From assembly GCA_900545505.1 (NCBI GenBank), contig UQZC01000021.1, positions 1 to 13,305 of the forward strand: a stretch of DNA of 13,305 nt. Direction: 5' to 3'. A model generated the notes under the pieces. The model had not been told where the DNA came from. It made no database searches and saw only the letters and a program-made list of their open reading frames with translations. This DNA is from an uncultured Collinsella sp. GTDB taxonomy: Bacteria; Actinomycetota; Coriobacteriia; Coriobacteriales; Coriobacteriaceae. A program made the translations under genes and the position numbers. Of this stretch, positions 7,025 to 13,305 are shown piece by piece (within the stretch, counting starts at the first letter, position 1; each line of letters begins with the position of its first letter).

Positions 7025-8626
7025 TTAGTTCTCCTCTGATCCAGTCGTGTCGGCATGGTGTTTGGCCATGAACTGCTGCTTGAAGTCACCAATGACACGC
7101 AAGAGCTCGGCCTTGGTGTCGTCGTCGATCTTCTTGGCGCGAACCTTGTCGAGCAGCGAGCCAAAGCCATTGTCCATATACTCGATAAGCTCGGCACGGA
7201 AAGGCAGCACGTCGGCGATCTCCAGGTCATCCAGGAAGCCCTCGTTGCCAGCAAACAGCGTAACGATCTGCTCGCCAACCTCAAACGGTTTATAACGCGG
7301 CTGCTTCAGGAGCTCGGTCATGCGAGCGCCGTGGGTAAGCTGCTTTTGCGTGGCCTCGTCGAGGTCGGAGCCGAACTGCGTAAAGCCGGCGAGCTCCTGG
7401 TACGAAGCAAGGTCCAGACGGAGGTTGCCGGCGACCTGCTTCATCATGGCCTTGGTCTGTGCATCGCCACCGACGCGGGACACGGAGATACCCACGTCGA
7501 CTGCCGGGCGCTGACCCTGGAAGAAGAGCTCGGACTGCAGGTAGATCTGACCATCGGTAATGGAAATAACGTTGGTCGGAATGTAGGCCGAGACGTCGCC
7601 GTCCTGGGTCTCGATGATCGGCAGAGCCGTCATGGAGCCGTAACCGTTCTTCTTGGACATCTTGACGGCACGCTCGAGCAGACGAGAGTGCAGGTAGAAG
7701 ATGTCGCCAGGATAGGCCTCGCGTCCGGGCGGACGATGCAGCGTCAGCGACATCTGACGGTAGGCCACGGCCTGCTTGGACAGGTCGTCGTAGATGACGA
7801 GCACGTGACCGCCGGGGTTGGTCTCGCTGGCAGGCTTGCCGTCCTCGCCGTTGTACATAAAGAACTCGCCGATAGCGGCACCGGCCATAGGCGCGATGTA
7901 CTGCATAGGGGCGGAATCGGCAGCGGTGGCCGAAACGATGATGGTGTAGTCGAGCGCACCGTGCTGAGCGAGGGTCTCGCGGATGTTGGCAACCGTGGAG
8001 GCCTTCTGGCCGATGGCGACATAGATGCAGACCATGCCCTTGCCGCGCTGATTGAGGATAGCGTCGATGGCGATGGCGGTCTTACCGGTCTTACGGTCGC
8101 CGATGATGAGCTCACGCTGACCACGGCCGATAGGCACCATGGAGTCGATGGCCAACAGGCCGGTCTGAACCGGCTCGCACACCGGGGTACGGTCGATGAC
8201 ACCGGGGGCCTTGAACTCGATGGGGCGACGATGCGTGGCGACGATGTCACCCAGACCGTCGATGGGCTGGCCGAGCGGATTGACGACGCGGCCGAGCATG
8301 GCACGGCTCACGGGGATATCCATAATGCGGCCAGTGGTGCGGCACTCGTCGCCTTCCTTGATGGAGTCGACGGCACCGAACAGAACGGCGCCGACCTCGT
8401 CACGGTCAAGGTTCTGGGCAAGGCCGAAGACGGTCTCACCGGTATCGGAGCTCTTGAACTCCAGAAGCTCGCCTGCCATGGCGCTCTTGAGGCCGGAGAC
8501 ACGCGCGATGCCGTCGCCTACCTCGTCGACCGTTGAAACCTCATGCGTATCGACCGTCGCGGAGAGGCTCGTGAGCTGCTCCTGCAGTTTCTTGGCGATA
8601 TCCTGGGCATTGAGGGTTTCGGACAT
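7025..8626 (-). CDS. atpA: F1Fo ATP synthase alpha subunit
   Basis: The non-catalytic nucleotide-binding subunit, which also supplies the arginine finger to the beta site. The 533-residue protein shows Walker A GDRKTGKT (176-183), with Lys where most relatives have Gln, the Walker B region VLVIYDDLSKQAVAYR (275-290), the conserved RPPGREAYPGDIFYLHSRLL (298-317), and VGISVSRVGG (378-387) with the arginine finger Arg384. An insertion of about ten residues (GEDGKPASETNPG, 260-272) sits just before the Walker B strand. The C-terminus is hydrophilic (ADTTGSEEN). Its ATG overlaps the atpH stop by one base (TAATG). Confidence 0.98.
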   Translation of the reverse strand: MSETLNAQDIAKKLQEQLTSLSATVDTHEVSTVDEVGDGIARVSGLKSAMAGELLEFKSSDTGETVFGLAQNLDRDEVGAVLFGAVDSIKEGDECRTTGRIMDIPVSRAMLGRVVNPLGQPIDGLGDIVATHRRPIEFKAPGVIDRTPVCEPVQTGLLAIDSMVPIGRGQRELIIGDRKTGKTAIAIDAILNQRGKGMVCIYVAIGQKASTVANIRETLAQHGALDYTIIVSATAADSAPMQYIAPMAGAAIGEFFMYNGEDGKPASETNPGGHVLVIYDDLSKQAVAYRQMSLTLHRPPGREAYPGDIFYLHSRLLERAVKMSKKNGYGSMTALPIIETQDGDVSAYIPTNVISITDGQIYLQSELFFQGQRPAVDVGISVSRVGGDAQTKAMMKQVAGNLRLDLASYQELAGFTQFGSDLDEATQKQLTHGARMTELLKQPRYKPFEVGEQIVTLFAGNEGFLDDLEIADVLPFRAELIEYMDNGFGSLLDKVRAKKIDDDTKAELLRVIGDFKQQFMAKHHADTTGSEEN

Positions 8627-9102
8627 TAGGCTTCACCTCCGTACGAATTAGCAGAGTTTGCGAGGGTCTCCTGCGCGACGCGCAGCTGCGTCTTGACGGA
8701 AATGTCACGACGCTCGCCGCGGGCCTCGAGCACCAGGCCGCCCACGATAGACGGGTCGACCTGCTCGATAAGGAATACCTTGCGGCCGAAGTCCTGCTCG
8801 CATTTCTTAGTGATGGTTTGACGCAGCTCGTCGTCGAGCGGGATCGCCGTGGTGACGGTCACGCCCACTACATCCTCGTCTTCCTCGGCAACATACTTAA
8901 AGGCAGCTGCCACCTTGGGAAGAAGGTCGAGCTGGTCGCGCTTGGACATGGTGTCGAGCACGGCGATAATCTCGGGGCTGGCGCTAGCCAGGCGCTCGAT
9001 CATCTCGAGGTCCTCGAACACATGGTTCTCGGCCTTGGCGGCTTCCAAAAGGGAGCGCGCGTAGGTCTCGAGTACCTTGTCCTGATAGCGGCTAGTCGGC
9101 AT
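8626..9102 (-). CDS. atpH: F1Fo ATP synthase delta subunit
   Basis: A peripheral-stalk subunit (OSCP homologue) that ties the b dimer to the top of the F1 head. The 158-residue protein has a recognisable N-terminal helical bundle (YARSLLEAAK at 14-23) and the typical C-terminal half, with VTTAIPLDDEL and VDPSIVGGLVLEARGERRDI followed by a closing helix. It is about 20 residues shorter than the E. coli protein; the shortfall seems to lie in the N-terminal bundle around 45-60. Its ATG lies inside the 3' end of atpF (11-base overlap) and its stop overlaps the atpA start, so translation is coupled on both sides. Confidence 0.93.
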   Translation of the reverse strand: MPTSRYQDKVLETYARSLLEAAKAENHVFEDLEMIERLASASPEIIAVLDTMSKRDQLDLLPKVAAAFKYVAEEDEDVVGVTVTTAIPLDDELRQTITKKCEQDFGRKVFLIEQVDPSIVGGLVLEARGERRDISVKTQLRVAQETLANSANSYGGEA

Positions 9103-9694
9103 TCAGGCTACCTGCTTCCTGGATGTAGCGCTCGATGAGCTTCTTCTGCTCGGACTCGTCCTCGAGTGCCTCGCCCACGATCTTGGTGGCGACGGCAACG
9201 GACAGGTCGGCGATGGAGCTCGCGGCACCGGCGTAGATGGACTTGCGCTCGTCCTCGACGGTCGTATGGGCCTTGGCGATGATCTCCTCGGCCTCCTTGT
9301 GAGCAGCCTCGATGATACGGGCGCGCTCGGACTCGGCGTCCTTACGGGCCTCGAGAACGATGTCGGCAGCCTGACGACGGGCGTCGGTGACGATCGAGTC
9401 GGACTCAGCGCGCTTGGCGATGGCCTCCTGCTTGGTCTTCTCGGCCTCGTCGAGGCTCTCCTCGATCTTCTTGCCGCGCTCCTCCATGGTTTTCATGATG
9501 CCCGGCAGGGCGACCTTGGCCAGCACGATCCAGATAATCAGGAAGGCGATAAGCGCCGGGATGAACTCCGCCATCTTAGGGATGAGGATGTCCGCACCGG
9601 CAGCGCCGTCCTCGGCGAACGCGGAAACCGGCATGAGCAGCGCGGCCGCGGACGCGGAGAGTGCGATCGCGCTCTTCTGGGATGAAAGATTCAT
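9092..9694 (-). CDS. atpF: F1Fo ATP synthase b subunit with signal-peptide-like N-terminus
   Basis: A peripheral-stalk subunit: one membrane helix in Fo and a long coiled coil reaching delta. Seen in 200 residues: an N-terminal stretch resembling a cleavable signal peptide (short polar/basic start, Ala/Leu-rich core at about 9-22, AFA at 25-27 before an acidic stretch), the true anchor helix (about 44-66), then a highly charged Ala/Glu/Lys/Arg-rich coiled coil (about 68-165). The ordinary E. coli b subunit begins almost directly with the anchor, so the first 40 residues are extra. After cleavage the mature N-terminus would still be outside, which fits b-subunit topology. GGAG lies 8 nt before the ATG. 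The 3' end overlaps atpH by 11 bases. Confidence 0.95.
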   Translation of the reverse strand: MNLSSQKSAIALSASAAALLMPVSAFAEDGAAGADILIPKMAEFIPALIAFLIIWIVLAKVALPGIMKTMEERGKKIEESLDEAEKTKQEAIAKRAESDSIVTDARRQAADIVLEARKDAESERARIIEAAHKEAEEIIAKAHTTVEDERKSIYAGAASSIADLSVAVATKIVGEALEDESEQKKLIERYIQEAGSLNAD

Positions 9695-9709
9695 ACTTGA
9701 CGCTCCGTG

Positions 9710-9904
9710 CTATTTAACGATCAGCGCGACAACGAAGCCGATCAGAGCCAGAGCCTCGCCGAAGGCGGAGCCCATGATGAAGACGGTGAACACGCGGCCC
9801 TGGACCTCAGGCTGACGGGCCATAGCACCCGTAGCACCCAGAGCAGACAGGCCGATAGCAAGACCAGCGCCGATAACACCGAGACCGTAACCGATAACTC
9901 CCAC
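9710..9904 (-). CDS. atpE: F1Fo ATP synthase c subunit (proton-binding ring)
   Basis: The small hairpin protein that forms the rotating membrane ring. Its 64 residues are a little short for the family. It has two membrane helices (about 3-27 and 38-62) joined by the conserved polar loop ARQPE (29-33). The ion-carrying carboxylate is Glu50 in GSAFGEALALIGF. The residue after it is Ala, not Ser/Thr, and the helix-1 position where sodium-type rings carry Gln is Ile17, so proton coupling is predicted. It starts at GTG four nt after a perfect AGGAGG, after a 124-nt spacer from atpB. The strong site suits a subunit needed in many copies. No alternative start fits. Confidence 0.96.
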   Translation of the reverse strand: MGVIGYGLGVIGAGLAIGLSALGATGAMARQPEVQGRVFTVFIMGSAFGEALALIGFVVALIVK

Positions 9905-10028
9905 GATTCCTCCTTTGTCGTGCGTGTCTTATTTCACGCAGGATAACCTTTTTATAACTGCCGGGCTCCATGGGTACGGGCACCGGCGGTTTAACGAATT
10001 GCCTTACCTTTAAGGCGCGAACGGAAGA
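9905..10028 (-). promoter_or_regulatory. atpE leader with strong Shine-Dalgarno (9909-9914)
   Basis: The only long gap in the operon, 124 nt between atpB and atpE. It holds a 6-bp hairpin (10001-10006/10011-10016), a weaker 5-bp stem (9960-9964/9983-9987), an AT-rich stretch around 9945-9958, and a perfect AGGAGG. It probably raises atpE translation, as known for the E. coli atpE leader, or marks an RNA processing site. An internal promoter in the AT-rich stretch cannot be excluded. Confidence 0.5.
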
Positions 10029-10832
10029 CTACTCCTCCTCCGCGACCTCCTCTGCCTCGGAGACATACACGGCGGTAAGGACCGTGAAGACGTAAGCCTG
10101 GATGGCGCCGACCACAAGCTCGATCGCATAGATCAGGATGAGGATGGCAAGCCAGGCCAGCGAAGGCAGGGCGCCGACGGCGTGGGCCGCGGAAACCTGC
10201 TGAAGCAGCGGCTGCATGAACATGCTCGCCATGATGGCGAACGAGCCCATGACCACGTGTCCTGCGAACATGTTGCAGAACAGACGGACGGCGAGCGTGA
10301 TGAGGCGCAGGAAGGTCGAGAAAAGCTCGACGACCCACACAAGCACGTTCATCGGGAAGCTCACGCCCTGCGGGGCGAGGCTCTTGATGTAGCCGATCAC
10401 GCCGTGAGCCTTGCATCCGTAGTAGATGAAGTACACGAAGGCGAAGATGGCGAGCGCAGCGGTGGAGCCGATTGCGCCGGTGCCGGGCTTCATTCCCGGG
10501 ATCAGGCCGATCATGTTATTGATCAGGATGAACAGGAAAAGCGAGCACAGGAACGGGAAGTGCTTCTTCCAGTTCTCACCCACGACGCCCTTGCCGATAT
10601 CGTTCTCGACGTACTCGATGATGTACTCGAAACCGTTGACGAAGAAGCCCTTGGGAACCAGGGTCTGCTTCTTCTTGAACACGGCCAGGACGATCAGGAG
10701 CACGATCGTGGAGACGATCAGCCAAAACGAGTACTGCGTGATGCCGCAGCTCAGATCGCCCACGACAGGGGTGGAGCTGAACTCGCTGACCAGATGATTA
10801 ATCTCATCAGGCAGCTTTTCAAAAATTTCCAC
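10029..10832 (-). CDS. atpB: F1Fo ATP synthase a subunit
   Basis: The stationary membrane subunit with the two proton half-channels facing the c-ring. The 267-residue protein has five or six membrane helices, starting at about 34-52, 93-112 and 122-139. The essential helix contains LRLITLAVRLFCNMFAGH (175-192) with Arg183, equivalent to E. coli Arg210. The last helix pair has YAIELVVGAIQAYVFTVL (235-252) with Glu238 and Gln245. The C-terminus is acidic (SEAEEVAEEE). It starts at GTG; the AAAGG site lies in the last codons of the preceding atpI-like gene, whose TAA is in the same frame three bases upstream, so no earlier start is possible. Confidence 0.96.
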   Translation of the reverse strand: MEIFEKLPDEINHLVSEFSSTPVVGDLSCGITQYSFWLIVSTIVLLIVLAVFKKKQTLVPKGFFVNGFEYIIEYVENDIGKGVVGENWKKHFPFLCSLFLFILINNMIGLIPGMKPGTGAIGSTAALAIFAFVYFIYYGCKAHGVIGYIKSLAPQGVSFPMNVLVWVVELFSTFLRLITLAVRLFCNMFAGHVVMGSFAIMASMFMQPLLQQVSAAHAVGALPSLAWLAILILIYAIELVVGAIQAYVFTVLTAVYVSEAEEVAEEE

Positions 10833-10835
10833 GAC

Positions 10836-11159
10836 TTACCTTTCGACCTCATGAGGATCTCGCAGCGCCTTGGCGACGCGAACTGTGCAGGCGGCCATAA
10901 AGGCCACGAAGCCGATCGCCTCGCCCAGGAGGAACATGCGAAATGCCTCTCCGAACAACGCAAACACAACCAAGGTAAAGACGAGCAGGGCGACTGCCGA
11001 GACCGCCAGACTCACCATGCCCTTGAGCATGTCCGCATTCTGCTTATCGTCAAGAACCGGCTTGAGCGTAAAGACAAAGGGAAGGAAGGCAATCGCGCCC
11101 GCGATGGCACCTGCAACGATAGCGAGCAGATCGGCTATCTGAAACACTGGCGTCCTCAC
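10836..11159 (-). CDS. atpI: Small membrane protein in the AtpI position
   Basis: First gene of the ATP synthase operon, up to 107 residues, with about three hydrophobic segments (11-31, 49-69, 74-94) and a charged C-terminus ending DPHEVER. Position, size and membrane character match AtpI-type proteins, thought to help c-ring assembly or Mg2+ supply. Sequence similarity is not obvious by eye, so the name rests mainly on context. The start is uncertain. GTG at 11159 has AAGGA very close before it (2-3 nt). GTG at 11147, giving 103 residues, follows GAGG at 6 nt and may be the true start. The stop lies 3 bases before the atpB start, so the two are coupled. Confidence 0.65.
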   Translation of the reverse strand: MRTPVFQIADLLAIVAGAIAGAIAFLPFVFTLKPVLDDKQNADMLKGMVSLAVSAVALLVFTLVVFALFGEAFRMFLLGEAIGFVAFMAACTVRVAKALRDPHEVER

Positions 11160-11209
11160 TTTCCTTTTTTATCGCCTCACAGGACAGTTCCCGCCAAACA
11201 TTGGTGACT

Positions 11210-11237
11210 ATTGTACGAGCCAATCGCTAAAGTACAA
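11210..11237 (-). promoter_or_regulatory. Candidate promoter of the ATP synthase operon
   Basis: On the minus strand TTGTAC (11237-11232) is followed 16 nt later by TACAAT (11215-11210), a five-of-six -10 match. This would start transcription near 11203, about 45 nt before the first gene. An inverted repeat, aaccga/tcggtt (11236-11241/11249-11254), overlaps the -35 edge and could be an operator. Confidence 0.5.
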
Positions 11238-11308
11238 CCGAAAAAGCATCGGTTAATACGCACCTGTTCGTTTTCTTAAGACCTTCTTTATGCCGCAGGT
11301 ACGGTAAT

Positions 11309-11340
11309 ACGTTTTTCTCGAACCCTGCAGGGCAAAACGT
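11309..11340. repeat. Nested inverted repeat between upp and the atp promoter
   Basis: acgtttt (11309-11315) and aaaacgt (11334-11340) are perfect complements enclosing the 10-bp palindrome ccctgcaggg (11323-11332). It lies upstream of the operon promoter. It could be a protein-binding site or part of the upp 3' end; nothing decides between these. Confidence 0.4.
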
Positions 11341-11352
11341 CCGTTAACAGGA

Positions 11353-11387
11353 GTGCGCGCGGTCGTCTTTTGTTCGACCGCGCGCAC
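11353..11387 (-). terminator. 13-bp hairpin downstream of upp
   Basis: gtgcgcgcggtcg (11353-11365) and cgaccgcgcgcac (11375-11387) pair perfectly around a 9-nt loop, 42 nt past the upp stop. No T-run follows on the minus strand (ctcctgtt follows); the plus side has atttctt. It is probably the upp transcript end, possibly assisted, and separates upp from the atp operon. Confidence 0.5.
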
Positions 11388-11429
11388 CATTTCTTCGTAT
11401 TTTCGACGTTAGCCGGTATGCCCCAGAGA

Positions 11430-12077
11430 TTACAGCGTGCCGTAGATGCGGTCGCCGGCGTCGCCCAGGCCGGGAACGATGTAGGCAGCTTCGTTGAGAT
11501 GGTCGTCGATGGCGCAGGTATAAATATGTACGTCGGGGTCCTTTTCGGTCAGTGACTTGAGGCCCTCGGGGGCCGCGACGATACACAGCATGCGAATATC
11601 CTTAACACCGCGCTCGCGCAGGTAGCTGATGGCCATCTCGGCCGAACCGCCCGTGGCGAGCATGGGGTCGACAACCAGGCAGATGCGCTGGTCGATATCC
11701 TTGGGCATCTTGCAGTAATACTCATGCGGCTCGTGGGTAACCTCGTCACGCTCCATACCGATGTGGCCCACGCGAGCGGAGGGCACCAGGTCGAGGATGC
11801 CGTCGACCATGCCGAGGCCCGCACGCAGGATGGGAACAATGGCGAGCTTCTTGCCGGCAAGCTGCTTAAACATGGCGGTGGTGATGGGAGTCTCGACCTC
11901 GACGTCTTCCATGGGCAGGTCGCGCATGGCCTCGTAGCCGTCAAAGAGCGCAAGCTCGCGCACGAGCTGGCGGAACTGGTTGGTGCCGGTGCTCTTGTCG
12001 CGCAAGATCGACAGCTTGTGCTGGACGAGCGGATGGTCGACAAGCGTCACGCGGGACGTATCGTAGGTGACGGTCAT
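11430..12077 (-). CDS. upp: Uracil phosphoribosyltransferase
   Basis: A cytoplasmic pyrimidine-salvage enzyme: uracil + PRPP to UMP. The 215-residue length is normal. Seen: the N-terminal HPLVQHKLSILRDKST (15-30), PILRAGLGM (82-90), the PRPP-binding loop LVVDPMLATGGS (134-145), and the C-terminal uracil-binding VPGLGDAGDRIYGTL (201-215). I start at the ATG at 12077 (MTVTYD), where the family's homology begins; a 16-residue upstream extension to 12125 has no family match. AAAGGGG lies about 10 nt before the ATG. It is 123 bases downstream of glpK with no clear terminator between them, so shared transcription is possible. Confidence 0.97.
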   Translation of the reverse strand: MTVTYDTSRVTLVDHPLVQHKLSILRDKSTGTNQFRQLVRELALFDGYEAMRDLPMEDVEVETPITTAMFKQLAGKKLAIVPILRAGLGMVDGILDLVPSARVGHIGMERDEVTHEPHEYYCKMPKDIDQRICLVVDPMLATGGSAEMAISYLRERGVKDIRMLCIVAAPEGLKSLTEKDPDVHIYTCAIDDHLNEAAYIVPGLGDAGDRIYGTL

Positions 12078-12200
12078 GGGTTGATTGCCCCTTTCGTTGC
12101 GGCCGGAAGATGGCCTTGCTGACAAGACGCCTGGCGACGTTGTTGCCTCGCGCCGTGCATAAGTTTAACGGTTTGTTGTATCGAGCAGCTCGTCGCAACC

Positions 12201-13305
12201 CTACTGAGCGGTGTTGAGCGAACGCTTGACGGCATCACGCCAACCAGCGAGGTTGCTCTCACGGCGCTCGGCGGACATGTGAGGATGGAAGACTTTGACG
12301 ATCTGAGCGTTTTGCTCCAGCTCCTCCAAATCCTCCCAATAGCCGACAGCAAGGCCCGCCAAGTACGCGGCGCCAATCGCCGTGGTCTCCACCGTCTCGC
12401 ACTGCAGCACGGGAATATCCAGCAGATCAGCCTGGAATTGCATGATGAACTCGTTGCGCGAGGCACCGCCATCGACGGACAGGCGCTCAATCGAAAGTCC
12501 CACGTCCTGCTCCATGGCGCGTAGCACGTCATAACTCTGGTAGGCCATGGACTCGCAGGCCGCACGCACAATGGTCGCGCGACTCGAGGCGCCGGTCAGG
12601 CCGCACACGATACCGCGAGCATGCGGGTCCCACCAGGGAGCGCCCAGGCCTGCGAAGGCGGGGACGAAGTAGCAGCCCTCGTTGTCGTTAATCGAAGTGG
12701 CGAGTTGCGCGGACTCGCTCACGCTCGAGATGATGCCCATGTTGTTGCGCAGCCAGTTCATGGTTGAGCCGGCGGCAAAGATAGAACCCTCGAGCGCATA
12801 GCTGATCTTGCCGTCCGCGGCGATACCGATCGTGGAGACCAGACCGTTCTTGGATTCGACGATCTCGTCGCCGGTGTTCATGAGCATAAAGCAACCCGTG
12901 CCATAGGTGTTTTTGGTCTGGCCGGGATGGAAGCAGCAGTGGCCGAACAGCGACGCCTGCTGGTCGCCCGCCACGCCCATGATGGGTGGCATGTTGGTCA
13001 TGATGTCGCTCGCGACGCGGCCGTAGTCGCCCGAGCTCCAACGAACCTCGGGCATCATGGAACGCGGGACGTCGAAAAGCGCCAGCAGATCGTCGTCCCA
13101 ATCGAGCGCATGGATATTAAAGAGCGCGGTGCGGCTGGCATTGGTGTAGTCGGTGGCAAATACCTGACCGCCGGTGAGGTTGTAGATGAGCCAGGTGTCG
13201 ATGGTGCCGAACATGAGGTCGCCCGCCGCCGCGCTCTCACGCGCACCATCGACGTTGTCGAGGATCCACTGCACCTTGGAGGCCGAGAAATACGGGTCGA
13301 GCGTA
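12201..13305 (-). CDS. glpK: Glycerol kinase, 5' end outside the window
   Basis: Phosphorylates glycerol to sn-glycerol 3-phosphate with ATP in the cytoplasm. About 367 C-terminal residues are present of the roughly 500 usual for the family; the frame stays open to the right edge, beginning TLDPYFSASKVQWILDN. FGGY-family motifs seen: FGTIDTWLIYNLTGG, TDYTNASRT, GVAGDQQASLFGH, KNTYGTGCFMLMNTG, FAGLGAPWWDPHARG and, in the C-terminal domain, VDGGASRNEFIMQFQADLL. The internal GTG at 13274 is Val within the conserved region, not a start. The missing N-terminal part should carry the first nucleotide-binding residues. No break is seen in the part present. The next gene downstream is upp, in the same direction. 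Confidence 0.97.
   Translation of the reverse strand, partial: TLDPYFSASKVQWILDNVDGARESAAAGDLMFGTIDTWLIYNLTGGQVFATDYTNASRTALFNIHALDWDDDLLALFDVPRSMMPEVRWSSGDYGRVASDIMTNMPPIMGVAGDQQASLFGHCCFHPGQTKNTYGTGCFMLMNTGDEIVESKNGLVSTIGIAADGKISYALEGSIFAAGSTMNWLRNNMGIISSVSESAQLATSINDNEGCYFVPAFAGLGAPWWDPHARGIVCGLTGASSRATIVRAACESMAYQSYDVLRAMEQDVGLSIERLSVDGGASRNEFIMQFQADLLDIPVLQCETVETTAIGAAYLAGLAVGYWEDLEELEQNAQIVKVFHPHMSAERRESNLAGWRDAVKRSLNTAQ

Noticed and set aside
7055..8536. 493-residue antisense ORF across atpA
   Set aside because: Shadow of atpA; composition is biased and no family is recognisable.
9710..9904. Sodium-coupled ATP synthase
   Set aside because: The c subunit has Ala after Glu50 and Ile at the position of the sodium-binding Gln, which points to protons.
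11160..11429. Small gene or RNA gene between upp and the ATP operon
   Set aside because: No ORF with a start signal and no tRNA-like fold; the promoter candidate and hairpins account for what is visible.
12078..12125. 16-residue N-terminal extension of upp
   Set aside because: Known uracil phosphoribosyltransferases begin near the ATG at 12077; the extension is polar, unrelated, and has no better ribosome-binding site.
12078..12200. Terminator or uracil-responsive leader between glpK and upp
   Set aside because: Only very short stems (for example cgagc/gctcg at 12182-12192) and no T-run or known attenuator layout.
13272..13274. GTG as a start for glpK
   Set aside because: It encodes a Val inside the conserved PYFSASKVQWILDN region, and the frame stays open to the window edge, so the gene is cut by the window, not short.

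Overview
The window looks like chromosomal DNA from a moderately GC-rich actinobacterium. The ATP synthase, MurA, LCP and GlpK sequences, and the order glpK-upp-atp operon-murA-LCP, suggest the class Coriobacteriia, most likely Collinsella or a close relative. That placement rests on recognising the proteins, not on a search. Every housekeeping gene lies on the minus strand. The only plus-strand gene is a transposase at the left edge.

Layout, left to right. Positions 1-1216 hold the visible leader and an apparently intact IS110-family (DEDD) transposase, in DNA visibly richer in GC than the rest. Positions 1217-1640 are non-coding but full of structure: GC-rich hairpins behind the transposase, a perfect TTGACA box without a well-spaced -10, a 15-bp inverted repeat enclosing smaller hairpins, and a 12-bp stem touching the stop codon of the next gene. 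Then, on the minus strand, come an LCP-family cell-wall ligase (1641-2876) and murA (2889-4172), a short cell-envelope unit.

Positions 4261-11159 are a complete F1Fo ATP synthase operon, transcribed right to left as atpI-like, atpB, atpE, atpF, atpH, atpA, atpG, atpD, atpC. Genes overlap or are separated by a few bases, except for a 124-nt leader before atpE. A plausible sigma-70 type promoter lies at 11210-11237. A strong intrinsic terminator lies at 4186-4224, immediately against the murA ribosome-binding site. Further right are upp (uracil salvage) and the 3' three-quarters of glpK (glycerol kinase), which runs off the window edge.

Together the conserved genes cover energy coupling (proton-driven ATP synthesis or ATP-driven proton pumping), peptidoglycan precursor commitment (MurA), attachment of polymers to the wall (LCP), pyrimidine salvage and glycerol use. 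No CRISPR array, tRNA, rRNA or defence cluster is visible. The least explained DNA is the IS110 flank and the structured LCP 3' region (1217-1640), followed by the terminator/murA junction.
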